The translations under genes were made by a program, and so were the position numbers. Shown here one piece after another: positions 9,159 through 16,461 of a stretch of DNA of 59,158 nucleotides. The notes beneath the pieces are model-generated. The model made no database searches and was not told the origin of the DNA. It worked only from the letters and a program-made list of their open reading frames with translations. The DNA is taken from assembly GCF_000971335.1 (NCBI RefSeq), contig NZ_JZJL01000031.1, forward strand, positions 1-59,158, in the 5' to 3' direction. Source of the DNA: Chromobacterium vaccinii (GTDB taxonomy: Bacteria; Pseudomonadota; Gammaproteobacteria; Burkholderiales; Chromobacteriaceae). Within the stretch, counting starts at the first letter, position 1, and each line of letters opens with the position of its first letter.

Positions 9159-10019
9159 ATGCCTACGACTGAATCCCCATTGAGATACCCAGGCGGGAAG
9201 ACACAACTAACGCCATTTGTGAGCGATCTTCTACGTGTAAACGACCTCCAGCAAGGCGTGTATGCAGAGCCATTCGCTGGAGGAGCTGGACTCGCCTGGA
9301 GACTGCTGCTGTCAGGCCAGGTAGGCGAGGTATGGCTTAACGATATTGATCCCTGTGTTTATGCCCTGTGGGATGCTGTACTCAATCAGCCAGGGGCATT
9401 GTGTGAGCTAATTACTGAAACACCAATAACGCTAGATGAATGGCATCATCAGCGTAGCGTATTTTTGGATAGCAATGCACCAACGCTGGATCGTGCGTTT
9501 TCAACACTGTTCATGAATAGAACGAATCGTTCAGGCATCTTGCTTGGTGGTGTGATTGGCGGAAAATCTCAAGAGGGTGCATATAAATTAGATTGCCGTT
9601 TTAATCGCAATGAGTTGGTTCGGAAAATTCAACGAATCGCACGCCATCGTGATGTGGTTCGACTAACTCGGCTTGATGCGGCCGAGTGCATTACTCAATG
9701 GTCAGAACAACTTCCCCCGCGATCGCTTATGAATATTGACCCACCTTATTTTGCAAAGGGTCAAGAGTTGTATATCAATTTCTATACGCCTTCGGATCAC
9801 GCCAGTCTTGCTGCTGTAATTCGTAAGCTACGGTGTCCGTGGATGCTGACATATGATGATGTACCTCAGATCGAAGAGCTATATGCAGGTCTTCCAGTCT
9901 ATCGAAAGAGCCTTGTGTATTATGCGCAAGTTAAGCGGAAGGCAAATGAGCTGTTGGTGCTTTCTCCGCAGCTACGTGCCCCTGATGGTTTGGTGAGTCC
10001 GATTATTGAGGCGGCCTAG
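9159..10019 (+). CDS. D12-class DNA adenine N6-methyltransferase
   Basis: A 286-aa Dam/DpnM-like enzyme. It has LRYPGGKT at 8-15 and AEPFAGGAG (SAM-binding motif I) at 36-44. NDID lies at 61-64 and the catalytic motif DPPY at 194-197. The TLFMNRTNRSGIL block typical of D12 methylases is also present. It should methylate adenine N6 in a short site, but specificity cannot be read from sequence. No restriction endonuclease gene accompanies it. The adjacent ParB-domain protein is the only candidate partner. It is AT-rich relative to the host, consistent with acquired cargo, and ends 31 bp from the convergent tniQ gene. Confidence 0.88.
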   Translation: MPTTESPLRYPGGKTQLTPFVSDLLRVNDLQQGVYAEPFAGGAGLAWRLLLSGQVGEVWLNDIDPCVYALWDAVLNQPGALCELITETPITLDEWHHQRSVFLDSNAPTLDRAFSTLFMNRTNRSGILLGGVIGGKSQEGAYKLDCRFNRNELVRKIQRIARHRDVVRLTRLDAAECITQWSEQLPPRSLMNIDPPYFAKGQELYINFYTPSDHASLAAVIRKLRCPWMLTYDDVPQIEELYAGLPVYRKSLVYYAQVKRKANELLVLSPQLRAPDGLVSPIIEAA

Positions 10020-10050
10020 TAAAAATAGTCATAGCGGATCAAGGTCCCTT

Positions 10051-11073
10051 TCATTTTTGTGTCCTTGTTCCTATTTTTTTCAAGCTTAATTGCTGGTGCA
10101 GTTTATCTGCAGCGTTTCTATACCATGATGGGGCGTGGCTGAAGTCACGCATTAGCCAGTTGTACTTAAGCGCGCGTTGGGTCCAGGCTACCCAAAGTCG
10201 GCTTGGCCACCTCCCTATCAACCACCAAGCCAAGCCCATAATGTAGTGTCGATCGATTAGCTCCCGGCTCTCGATTGATAGCTTTCCAGTCACCATTCTG
10301 GGATGAGCAAGTCCAGTCCTTGTCGTGACATATTCCGCCAGTTTTTGTTTCGCGCCATTGCTAGATAGCAACTTGGCCATTTGGTGCAACACCGCCAGCA
10401 TGTCGTAATCAAACCTGCTAGATGAAGGCGTTCCGCTATCGATTATGCGTAACACTTTCTCCCAGGACTGGAAAGTACGCCCGTTCCATTTGTGGACTGG
10501 TTCGATTTTCGATTGGCGATAATCAAAGCTGCACGCCCAGCAGATACAGAGCGGCTCCATGCTCATTTCTCGGGGGTGTCCCAGTTCAATCCGGTGATAG
10601 GCCACGCCTTGCCCACACTGTGGGCATCGATCTAGCAACATGCAATTATGCTTGGGGCAGAAGGTGTAGAGTGCGACACGCCATGCTCGGCGGAAGTAGG
10701 GCTCTACGTCCTCGCTCAAGCAAATTGGACAGAATTGCATGCCATGCCCAAGTCGCTTGCGGTGATACATTTGAAGCGAAAGCATCCATTTTAGTTGGCC
10801 GGATGCCTTCTCTTGCTCGAATAGTTTGCCTCGGTAGGCCATCAGTGTAGTTTGCCAGACGCGCTCAATTGTCGTCCCGGTTCTTGTTGCCATAGCCTCA
10901 ATCAGCCACAGGGGGGCAAGCCTATCGATGTCTCGGTTCCACACCTGCCGTTCATTTCCAAATGTCAGCCGACAAAATGATTGCACTTTCAGCCCATTCG
11001 CATGGGCCACGCGGACAAGCCAAGATGATAGCAACTCATCTCTGTATGGATGAGGATGAGCGGGCCAAAGCAT
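10051..11073 (-). CDS. tniQ: TniQ-family target-selection protein
   Basis: A 340-aa protein with the N-terminal TniQ pattern (WPAHPHPYRDELLSSWLVRVA) and zinc-binding motifs CPIC at 115-118, CPKHNC at 139-144 and CPQC at 150-153. A further Cys group lies near 176-181. TniQ/TnsD proteins connect target DNA to the TnsC ATPase. This one is much shorter than Tn7 TnsD (about 500 aa) and lacks an obvious extra C-terminal DNA-binding region, so it resembles TniQ of Tn5053 and of CRISPR-associated transposons. It is the last gene of the tns operon, starting 1 bp after the tnsC stop. Confidence 0.88.
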   Translation of the reverse strand: MLWPAHPHPYRDELLSSWLVRVAHANGLKVQSFCRLTFGNERQVWNRDIDRLAPLWLIEAMATRTGTTIERVWQTTLMAYRGKLFEQEKASGQLKWMLSLQMYHRKRLGHGMQFCPICLSEDVEPYFRRAWRVALYTFCPKHNCMLLDRCPQCGQGVAYHRIELGHPREMSMEPLCICWACSFDYRQSKIEPVHKWNGRTFQSWEKVLRIIDSGTPSSSRFDYDMLAVLHQMAKLLSSNGAKQKLAEYVTTRTGLAHPRMVTGKLSIESRELIDRHYIMGLAWWLIGRWPSRLWVAWTQRALKYNWLMRDFSHAPSWYRNAADKLHQQLSLKKIGTRTQK

Positions 11074-11074
11074 G

Positions 11075-11962
11075 TCAGTTGCTCAGTTGAGCTTGCCGCT
11101 TTCGATCAGATGGTGATATCCAACCGACTCCGTCGAGAGCGCGTGCATCGATCTGCTCCCGCCCTGTTTTGATTGCATGCTCGGCGGCATTGGCCAGTAA
11201 CCGTGAGAGCTCTCCGATGTAGCCTTCGCTCATCGAAAACAGCTTTGCGGCCAGGGTAGTGCTGTGCAGAGCCGATGGCTCTCGAAGCGGCAGCATCCGT
11301 TCGAAGCTGGCCAACAGGCGGAGAAAGTCGGTATCGAATTCCCAGCGGGGCAGCAGCGCCGGTTCGAAACGGTTGGCCAACTGTGGGTCAGTTTGCAGGG
11401 CGCGGAAGGCATCTCGGGTGCCGACGGCCACGATCGGAACTTGCAGCTCGTTGCCCAAGTATTTGAGCACATTCAAGAAGGCGCGCTGTCGGTTCAGATT
11501 TCCGGCCAGAACATGGTGGATCTCATCGATGATCAGCATGCGCAGTCCGACGTATTTCAGCAGCTTGATGACCTGGAATTGCTTCTTATCCACCCGGTCA
11601 TTCGGCTTATACGGCGCAAACAGCAGTTCGAGGATGGCATTGTAGAAGCGGCCTTCATCGGGAACCGGTGGCGCTTGCATGCAAAGCACCGGTACTCGAA
11701 TGCCTTCGCCGGAGGGGTTGTCGTCGGCTGGGTGTTGGGAGCAGAACCGCTGTACCAGCATGGTCTTGCCGTTGTTGGTGTCACCCACCACCAGCAGGTT
11801 CGGCATGCGGTGCGATTTCGGGTAGGTCAACAGATCATCGAGCTTAGCCAGGATCGCTTTCGCCTGCGGATAGCCAATCCAACGCGGCGCCCTGATCCTC
11901 TCTATCCGTTCTGGATCGCTTAGCTCGAGCAGCTTGAGGGTCGAGTCGTTCAAGTGGCTCAT
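11075..11962 (-). CDS. tnsC: TnsC/TniB-family transposition AAA+ ATPase
   Basis: A 295-aa regulator ATPase that licenses the transposase at the chosen target. Walker A is GDTNNGKT at 60-67 and Walker B is LIIDE at 143-147, followed by HH. Sensor-type residues lie in PIVAVGTRDAFRAL. The size and the IRAPRWIGYPQAKAILAKL N-terminus match the compact TniB type, shorter than Tn7 TnsC. Its start overlaps the tnsB stop by an ATGA, so the operon is translationally coupled. Confidence 0.93.
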   Translation of the reverse strand: MSHLNDSTLKLLELSDPERIERIRAPRWIGYPQAKAILAKLDDLLTYPKSHRMPNLLVVGDTNNGKTMLVQRFCSQHPADDNPSGEGIRVPVLCMQAPPVPDEGRFYNAILELLFAPYKPNDRVDKKQFQVIKLLKYVGLRMLIIDEIHHVLAGNLNRQRAFLNVLKYLGNELQVPIVAVGTRDAFRALQTDPQLANRFEPALLPRWEFDTDFLRLLASFERMLPLREPSALHSTTLAAKLFSMSEGYIGELSRLLANAAEHAIKTGREQIDARALDGVGWISPSDRKRQAQLSN

Positions 11963-13836
11963 GCCAAGTCATCCATTTCATCAAAAGGCAGGATCGCCGG
12001 CACAGTTTGCGGCTGCGGCGTGGTGTGCTCTACCATTTGCGCCACTGGCGGAGTAGGTTGACGGACCACCTCCTGATGGTCTTTGCGCCGCTGAGTTGCG
12101 CGCCGCGCCGACATCGTTTTGGCTTGGGCGTTTTGTTCGATCTCCCGCATACGGTCATAGGCGGCGAAAAGTGCACGCTCATCGACATGTCGTCGTCCAT
12201 CGGCCTCGGCTCGACGCTTTGCCTCGCGCATTTCCCAGATGCTGATAGGAGGGTGGGATGTATCCCGGTAGGGGATCGGGTAGTAGAGATCGACCTCCGG
12301 GTCGTAGAACCAGATCGTGCTGATGTCACGCGGATCGCGGCGAAACATGAACTTGCGCTTGTACTTGGGCGCTACCGGGTCAGGGGCATTGATCCAGCGG
12401 CGTAGCACATCATGGTAGTAGTGGATCTCGTCGATCACCACACCGTAGTCCTGGACCGTGCGCTCCTCGTACGGCATGAGATCGAGCCGCAAACGATCCA
12501 CGTCAGTGATCCGCGCAGGTAAGCCGCGGCCTGGCATGTCCTTGGTGCCGAAGATCCCCTGGCGGTATTTCTCTATCGGCGGCATCCGGAGGCCGGAATG
12601 CACGCGCTGGTGATATACGTTGACGATGAAGGTCACCAGCCACTCTTCTAATTCGGTGAGCGATAGCGCTGCCCTGCCCTCCGAGTCATAACCGCCTCGC
12701 TCCTGAACATTGGAAAATGTAGTGCCCGGTAGGGTATGGATTTCATTGGCGAAAGTGCCCAGCAGGCGTTCGATGTGTCCACCGAAATGTGGTCGAGCAA
12801 CTGGCCGCCATTCGATGTCTATGCCGTATTGGTCGCAGGCCCGCTTCAGCATATTGCCGCGAAACTCCCGGGCATTATCCATGTGCAGCTTTGCCGGAAT
12901 GCCCCAGCAGGGCCATTCCCCCTTGACGCCATGCTTGGCCAGCCAGCCCTCCTTGGGAAGAATCGCATTGGCCAGACACTGGCCGGCCGATAGAGCGCCG
13001 GGCGGATCGAACGATACGTAGAATCCGACCGCCATTCGACTGAATACGTCGATCGCCATGGTGATCCATGGCTTGCCCACTGGCCGACGGTCGATGTCGT
13101 CCACCAGGATGATGTCCAGCGGGGTGTGGTCGATCTGCACAACGGCGAGCGGCCAATCCGCGCCAGGGAAGCTGCCTTCGATTGGCGAATAGGCTTGGTC
13201 AGCTGCTTTGCGGCCTCTGCGCTTGGTCATAACATACTCGCCGGCCAGCAGTTTCAGGCGGTTACGTACGGTGTTGTCGTGCGGCGGTTCTATGCCGGCA
13301 TTCAAACAGCGCTTGCGCACCTCGTCGCAGACTTTCTGCTGCGATTTTCGCTGCTTGGTCAGGTATTCGCTTTCTACTACCACCTGGATGATCGCTTCGA
13401 TTTCCGGCGTGAGCTTGGTGGCGCCCTTGTCGCTCCGAGTACGAGGCAGCAGCGAGGTCAGTAAATGATTGTCTTCGTAGCGGCGTAGCCACTCGTAGAG
13501 CGTATTCGCATGGTGGCCGAAAGCTTTGCCTCGGTCGGTGACGTCTTGCCGGCTGCGGTCTGCTTTGTCGAGCAGCGGGCGGATGATCTCGTAACGCCGT
13601 TTTGCCTCCTCCCAATCCTTGTCCAGCACTTGCAATAAGTCCGGCCGTGCCGACGGCTGCGAATTGCCGACCACCGCTTCCAAGTCTCCCACCTTGGCGT
13701 GGCTGACCTGGTTGGTTTCGTCGTCGGCCAGCAGCACCTCGTCGAGATCCAGCACATGGGTGATGCGATGGAGTCGATTTTGATAGACCACCGCTGTGCC
13801 TGGTTGGAGCTGCAATAGAGTGGTGGGCGTACTCAT
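11959..13836 (-). CDS. tnsB: TnsB-type DDE transposase
   Basis: A 625-aa integrase-core transposase of the Mu/Tn7 TnsB group. The catalytic triad is visible: D236 (VVQIDHTPLD), D320 (LHMDNAREF) and E356 (GGHIERLLG). N-terminal helix-turn-helix segments (GHHANTLYEWLRRY and a second at about 180-195) would bind the repeats at the transposon ends. A Mu-transposase C-terminal barrel follows the catalytic core, with a tail rich in Q, P and charged residues that likely contacts TnsC. It overlaps tnsA by 4 bp (ATGA) and tnsC by 4 bp. Confidence 0.95.
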   Translation of the reverse strand: MSTPTTLLQLQPGTAVVYQNRLHRITHVLDLDEVLLADDETNQVSHAKVGDLEAVVGNSQPSARPDLLQVLDKDWEEAKRRYEIIRPLLDKADRSRQDVTDRGKAFGHHANTLYEWLRRYEDNHLLTSLLPRTRSDKGATKLTPEIEAIIQVVVESEYLTKQRKSQQKVCDEVRKRCLNAGIEPPHDNTVRNRLKLLAGEYVMTKRRGRKAADQAYSPIEGSFPGADWPLAVVQIDHTPLDIILVDDIDRRPVGKPWITMAIDVFSRMAVGFYVSFDPPGALSAGQCLANAILPKEGWLAKHGVKGEWPCWGIPAKLHMDNAREFRGNMLKRACDQYGIDIEWRPVARPHFGGHIERLLGTFANEIHTLPGTTFSNVQERGGYDSEGRAALSLTELEEWLVTFIVNVYHQRVHSGLRMPPIEKYRQGIFGTKDMPGRGLPARITDVDRLRLDLMPYEERTVQDYGVVIDEIHYYHDVLRRWINAPDPVAPKYKRKFMFRRDPRDISTIWFYDPEVDLYYPIPYRDTSHPPISIWEMREAKRRAEADGRRHVDERALFAAYDRMREIEQNAQAKTMSARRATQRRKDHQEVVRQPTPPVAQMVEHTTPQPQTVPAILPFDEMDDLA

Positions 13837-14489
13837 TTATGAAGGCTCCAGATCGGACTGGTCATCGTCAGCTTCTTGGTAAGATCGACGCCAACCTGCC
13901 CTGTTCCGACCAAGTACCAAAGGGAGGGAAGCAGGCGCGCCTGATTCCACTGGTCCTGAAACACTGCGGACAGCAGCTCTGCCGGCGTGGCGTGGCGGAT
14001 CAGACGCAGCTGATCGTCGAGTAGGTCCATGTGAGCTTCTTCTGCCGGCCCCTGTCGAACGAACGGCAGCAGGAACTTGGCGTTGTCGAGATACTGGGAA
14101 CGGATCTCTACCTCTGTGACGATCTTGAAACGCCAGCCTTCGATGCGGGCGAAATGCACGGCTGCGCGGAGCTTCGGACGCAGTTCTTGCCAATCCCTAC
14201 GCAGTTCATCTCGGTACTTGACCTCGTAAAGTGTCTTGCTTTGCTGCCCATGAGGTAGCTTGAAAGTGGCGAGCGCGTCGGGCGTGTAGCGGCGGATTTT
14301 GCCGTCGGAATCGGTCCACTCGAGCGTAAGCGGTTGGACCTCGAAGGTTTCGACAACCGGGTCGAATTCCAGCAACGTGATAAAGTCACGCTCCAGTGTG
14401 GACTCGAACATGGCCGGCCCGTTCGCCTTGCGGTGCGCGGCGATGCCGGTGACGTTACGGTAGTTCTTGGGGATCTTGCGCACGGGCAT
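13833..14489 (-). CDS. tnsA: TnsA-type transposon endonuclease
   Basis: A 218-aa restriction-endonuclease-like nuclease that cuts the 5' strand at transposon ends, enabling cut-and-paste. Expected catalytic residues are present: a glutamate in FESTLE (29-33), D71 in RRYTPDALATF and the E89-x-K91 pair in LYEVKYR. The C-terminal half probably contacts TnsC. The frame is open to a GTG at 14501, but the ATG at 14489 has GAGG about 7 nt upstream and gives the usual basic start MPVRKIPKNYRN. It is the first gene of the tns operon, starting 136 bp inside the right end. Confidence 0.92.
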   Translation of the reverse strand: MPVRKIPKNYRNVTGIAAHRKANGPAMFESTLERDFITLLEFDPVVETFEVQPLTLEWTDSDGKIRRYTPDALATFKLPHGQQSKTLYEVKYRDELRRDWQELRPKLRAAVHFARIEGWRFKIVTEVEIRSQYLDNAKFLLPFVRQGPAEEAHMDLLDDQLRLIRHATPAELLSAVFQDQWNQARLLPSLWYLVGTGQVGVDLTKKLTMTSPIWSLHK

Positions 14490-14532
14490 GATGTACCTCA
14501 CTCAGTACACGATAGCACTGTAGAACTCCGGT

Positions 14533-14625
14533 GGGTACAAGAAAGCGACGTCAGCCAGTAGCGAAGAGCTATGTGGACGTTGCTGAAAAATCGTCAACCA
14601 GTACAGTCGAGCGTTGGAAGCCACA
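14533..14625 (-). repeat. Right transposon end with TnsB-type binding repeats
   Basis: Read from the terminus inward (minus strand), sites resembling the left-end repeats lie at about 14598-14615 (AACGCTCGACTGTACTGG), 14549-14565 and 14533-14549 (GTCGCTTTCTTGTACCC). They share the CGCT-N6-10-TGTACT/C pattern. Spacing is irregular compared with the left end. The asymmetry of two different end architectures is normal for Tn7-type elements. Confidence 0.6.
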
Positions 14626-14630
14626 GTGTA
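14626..14630 (+). repeat. Right target-site duplication (GTGTA)
   Basis: Second copy of the 5-bp duplication, directly outside the right end. Joined to the left flank it gives GGC GTG TAA, a lipA stop codon. Confidence 0.85.
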
Positions 14631-14650
14631 ACGCCGAAAATCAATACCCC

Positions 14651-14687
14651 AAACGGCATCCGGGATCAAAATCCGGATGCCGTTTTT
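14651..14687 (+). terminator. Original lipA terminator, displaced by the transposon
   Basis: A perfect 13-bp stem (14651-14663 with 14673-14685) is followed by a T run. In the uninterrupted chromosome it would lie about 20 bp after the lipA stop. It is now about 8.85 kb away. Confidence 0.85.
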
Positions 14688-14780
14688 CTATTCCCCTTTG
14701 CTTCCGCCATTCCCGAAAGCGGATATCTTTCCCGGATTAGACAAATCCGCCACGCCGATTCGATCAAATAACAATCTGGT

Positions 14781-14808
14781 TTGATTTAATAACGAATTTC
14801 GCTTATAG
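14781..14808 (+). promoter_or_regulatory. Candidate promoter of the mgt locus
   Basis: TTGATT (14781-14786) and TTATAG (14803-14808) lie 16 bp apart in an AT-rich stretch, the only good sigma70-like site before the 500-nt leader. The overlapping TGGTTTGATTTA resembles half of a PhoP box (GGTTTA) but no second half is clear. Confidence 0.4.
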
Positions 14809-14884
14809 TTGGCTTGTTATTAATTTTGCAAAGGCAAACCGTGGACAACGACGGTTCTAGTCGATCTTCGATCGCAGTATAAGC

Positions 14885-14946
14885 CTTGCAGGATTTCAGC
14901 AGACCGAACACCCTTCCTCTGCCGCATCCTGCAAGCAGGATGTGGC
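14885..14946 (+). promoter_or_regulatory. Mutually exclusive RNA hairpins in the mgt leader
   Basis: CTTGCAGGAT (14885-14894) pairs perfectly with ATCCTGCAAG (14926-14935). The same 3' arm also forms an alternative 11-bp hairpin, 14921-14931 with 14936-14946, with a CAAG loop. The two structures cannot coexist, which is the usual layout of an attenuator or metal-sensing leader. No coding region was found between the promoter and 15135. The match to magnesium sensing is inferred from the downstream genes. Confidence 0.5.
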
Positions 14947-15135
14947 GTCCAGATCCGGCGGCAAGCCGGTTCCGAAGCCGCAATACGACGCACCGCGCCT
15001 CATGACGGACACTGTCCGGCCTTAATCGGCCGCTTCGTCCAATCAGGCCCGCGTCGCCGCGGCCAGCGCCCCCATCGACAGATCACGCGTCAGACGGATT
15101 GTTTGCGCATGCTTTCGTTTCGCAAAGGAGATTCC

Positions 15136-15192
15136 ATGCCGGAAGAGCCAGAACCGCGAGCGAATGCGTCGCACGCCTGCCGGACAGGCTGA
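15136..15192 (+). CDS. Leader peptide 1, MgtL-like, acidic and proline-rich
   Basis: An 18-codon ORF, MPEEPEPRANASHACRTG, with an excellent ribosome site AAAGGAG at 15124-15130, 5 nt before the ATG. The opening PEEPEP is the kind of acidic/proline run that destabilises translating ribosomes at low magnesium, as described for Salmonella/E. coli MgtL (which begins MEPDPTPLP). A second ORF with the same first seven residues sits at 15759. It lies 139 bp before a small MgtC-domain-like gene. Role as a magnesium-sensing leader is inferred from context and motif. Confidence 0.65.
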   Translation: MPEEPEPRANASHACRTG

Positions 15193-15331
15193 CCTTCCCT
15201 CGGGTGGGAATAAGCATACCAGCAGCTGCGCGATATTCGCTCGTTCAATATCGGAGTACGTCCACGATTACGGTTTATTCAACCGGAACGGGATGTTTAT
15301 TACCTGTTGAAATAATAATGGGGGACTCAAT

Positions 15332-15709
15332 ATGCACGCCCTGAAATTGACCCAGCTGCTGAAATTCTTCACCCGCAATAATCAAACTGCCGCATCCGCC
15401 GATTTCCGCCTGAATATCGTTTGCGATAAAGACGTGATCACCACGCTGCGCAAACGCCTGTTTTGGGAAATGCACGATCTGGGCCTGCGCGCCTCTCAGG
15501 TCACCATCGCGCCGGAAGGCTCCGATAGCCACTGCAAGCTGTCGGTAGTGCTGAACTGCCCGCTGCAGCAACGCCAGATTCTGGACGACATGGCGCTGCG
15601 CCTGAGCCAGTTGCCGGAAATCCACCGCGTCCACTGGGGCCGCCGCGCGCAGTCCGCCCGCCCGCAGACGCGCGGACTGTTCGGCCACGGCCGCGCCAGA
15701 ATCGCCTGA
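15332..15709 (+). CDS. Small protein resembling the C-terminal (ACT-like) domain of MgtC
   Basis: A 125-aa soluble protein with no membrane segments. Residues 25-103 follow the MgtC C-terminal pattern. The first strand is FRLNIVCDK, a helix holds LRKRLFWEMHDLGL, and a variable loop follows. The next strand is CKLSVVLNC, and the second helix ends with ALRLSQLPEIHRVHWG. Full MgtC has four N-terminal transmembrane helices that are absent here. The start at 15332 has GGGGGA 7 nt upstream. It stands downstream of leader peptide 1 and upstream of a paralogous arrangement and mgtA, suggesting a regulatory or stress role at low magnesium. The assignment rests on pattern recognition, not a search. Confidence 0.55.
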   Translation: MHALKLTQLLKFFTRNNQTAASADFRLNIVCDKDVITTLRKRLFWEMHDLGLRASQVTIAPEGSDSHCKLSVVLNCPLQQRQILDDMALRLSQLPEIHRVHWGRRAQSARPQTRGLFGHGRARIA

Positions 15710-15758
15710 CACCCATAGATTCATCCGCCACGCCACCTTAAGCGAGGAACACGCCGAC

Positions 15759-15806
15759 ATGCCCGAAGAGCCCGAGCCGCAAACAGCAAGCCTTCGCCGC
15801 CGGTAA
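15759..15806 (+). CDS. Leader peptide 2, MgtL-like, acidic and proline-rich
   Basis: A 15-codon ORF, MPEEPEPQTASLRRR, with GAGGA at 15744-15748. It repeats the MPEEPEP start of leader 1 and, like Salmonella MgtL, combines an acidic/proline start with an arginine triplet. Codons differ between the two leaders at several of the shared residues (CCG/CCC, CCA/CCC, GAA/GAG), so the peptide sequence rather than the DNA appears conserved. It precedes the second small MgtC-domain-like gene by 133 bp. Confidence 0.62.
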   Translation: MPEEPEPQTASLRRR

Positions 15807-15901
15807 TCCCCTGTCGCAAGCATCGGGGAATGCCGCCGCGGCATGACCCGATCCGTTTCGCGTCCCCAAGCAGGACGCGGACATCCGTCGCCGCGCGCGA
15901 T

Positions 15902-15918
15902 GGCCGGACTGTCCGGCC
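15902..15918 (+). promoter_or_regulatory. Hairpin before the second MgtC-domain-like gene
   Basis: A 7-bp GC-only-rich stem, GGCCGGA with TCCGGCC, closes a CTG loop 11 nt before the AGGAG ribosome site at 15929-15933. A further GCGTCC/GGACGC hairpin lies near 15855-15875. These could pause or terminate transcription after leader 2. Confidence 0.4.
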
Positions 15919-15939
15919 CCGCGCGGCCAGGAGCTTACG

Positions 15940-16281
15940 ATGATGCAAAATCCCTTCCTGAATCCGCGCCAGCAACAGCGCTACCAATTGTCGATCGCCT
16001 GCCCGGCCATGTCGCTGGGCGCTGCCCGCCGCGAACTGCGCGGCCAGGCGCTGAAACACGGCCTGCGCATCCTGCAATGGCAGGAACAGCCGCAGCCCCC
16101 CGCCCGCGGCGGCGGGCTGGCCGCCGCGCCCTGGCTGATCAGCGCGGATTTCCGTTCCGACTCCACCGCCTGCATGCATTTCCTGCAGGGCATCGCCCAG
16201 CGTCTGACCACGCTGCCGCTGACGCAGGTGAAGCTGGAATGCCTGTCGCTGCCGCCCATCACCAACCGCGCGCCGGCCTGA
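15940..16281 (+). CDS. Second small MgtC C-terminal-domain-like protein
   Basis: A 113-aa soluble protein. Its layout parallels the 15332 protein: YQLSIACPA strand, AARRELRGQALKHGLRI helix, variable Q/P/G loop, WLISADFRS strand, and FLQGIAQRLTTLPLTQVKLE at the end. The two are probably diverged tandem duplicates, each behind its own MPEEPEP leader. The ATG at 15940 has AGGAG at 15929-15933 with 6-nt spacing; a second ATG follows immediately. Function unknown; the link to magnesium homeostasis is contextual. Confidence 0.5.
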   Translation: MMQNPFLNPRQQQRYQLSIACPAMSLGAARRELRGQALKHGLRILQWQEQPQPPARGGGLAAAPWLISADFRSDSTACMHFLQGIAQRLTTLPLTQVKLECLSLPPITNRAPA

Positions 16282-16345
16282 CGCCGTCTTCCGAAATCAT
16301 GCGCCGCGCCTTTGCGCCCGGCGACCAAGCAGCACAGGAGACGGC

Positions 16346-16354
16346 ATGACATAG
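16346..16354 (+). other. Two-codon minimal ORF (ATG ACA TAG) with strong ribosome site
   Basis: AGGAG at 16336-16340 stands 5 nt before an ATG that is followed after one codon by TAG. It occupies the position a third leader peptide would have before mgtA. It may be a decayed leader or a minimal-ORF ribosome trap. Confidence 0.25.
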
Positions 16355-16374
16355 CGCCCCCACCACCTTTTGAG

Positions 16375-16461
16375 ATGCCACCCGCTGGGGCGTTCGCGCA
16401 GAGCCCCCCAACGGGCGGCAATGTTCTCTCGCTTTTCGAGCTGACACATTGTCGGCGCTGA
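16375..16461 (+). CDS. Possible 28-codon proline-containing upstream ORF before mgtA
   Basis: The ORF begins MPPAGAFAQSPPTGG and ends at TGA overlapping the next ATG (TGATG at 16459-16463). The ribosome site is weak (TTTTGAG abuts the ATG). Two PP motifs could stall ribosomes. Supported mainly by position and coupling; it may be fortuitous. Confidence 0.25.
   Translation: MPPAGAFAQSPPTGGNVLSLFELTHCRR

Larger units (their letters stand above)
5767..14625. mobile_element. Tn7-like transposon inserted at the lipA stop codon
   Basis: The 8859-bp element has imperfect terminal inverted repeats. The left end reads TGACACGTCCAACGCT and the right end, read inward, TGTGGCTTCCAACGCT; both share TCCAACGCT. 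It is flanked by GTGTA duplications. The transposition operon tnsA-tnsB-tnsC-tniQ starts near the right end and reads inward, with start/stop overlaps between the first three genes. Cargo on the other strand comprises a possible TnsE-like gene, a ParB-domain gene and a D12 methyltransferase. TnsA implies cut-and-paste movement. There is no CRISPR array, Cascade gene or second TniQ/TnsD gene. The first bases on the left are TGA, not the family's usual TGT, which may be drift. The cargo is visibly AT-richer than the host DNA. Confidence 0.92.

Noticed and set aside
7665-10019. Classical restriction-modification system
   Set aside because: The methyltransferase is clear, but the neighbour has no restriction-endonuclease motif and instead a ParB-type fold.
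5767-14625. CRISPR-associated transposon
   Set aside because: The TniQ is short, as in CRISPR-guided elements, but there is no repeat-spacer array and no Cas gene anywhere in the window.
14815-15135. M-box magnesium riboswitch
   Set aside because: I could not match the conserved M-box core; the paired elements here are simple alternative hairpins, and M-box is mainly found in Gram-positive bacteria.
15843-16349. 168-codon ORF overlapping the second small mgt-locus gene
   Set aside because: Arg/Pro/Ala-rich frame-shifted shadow; the 15940 frame has the ribosome site and the paralogue match.
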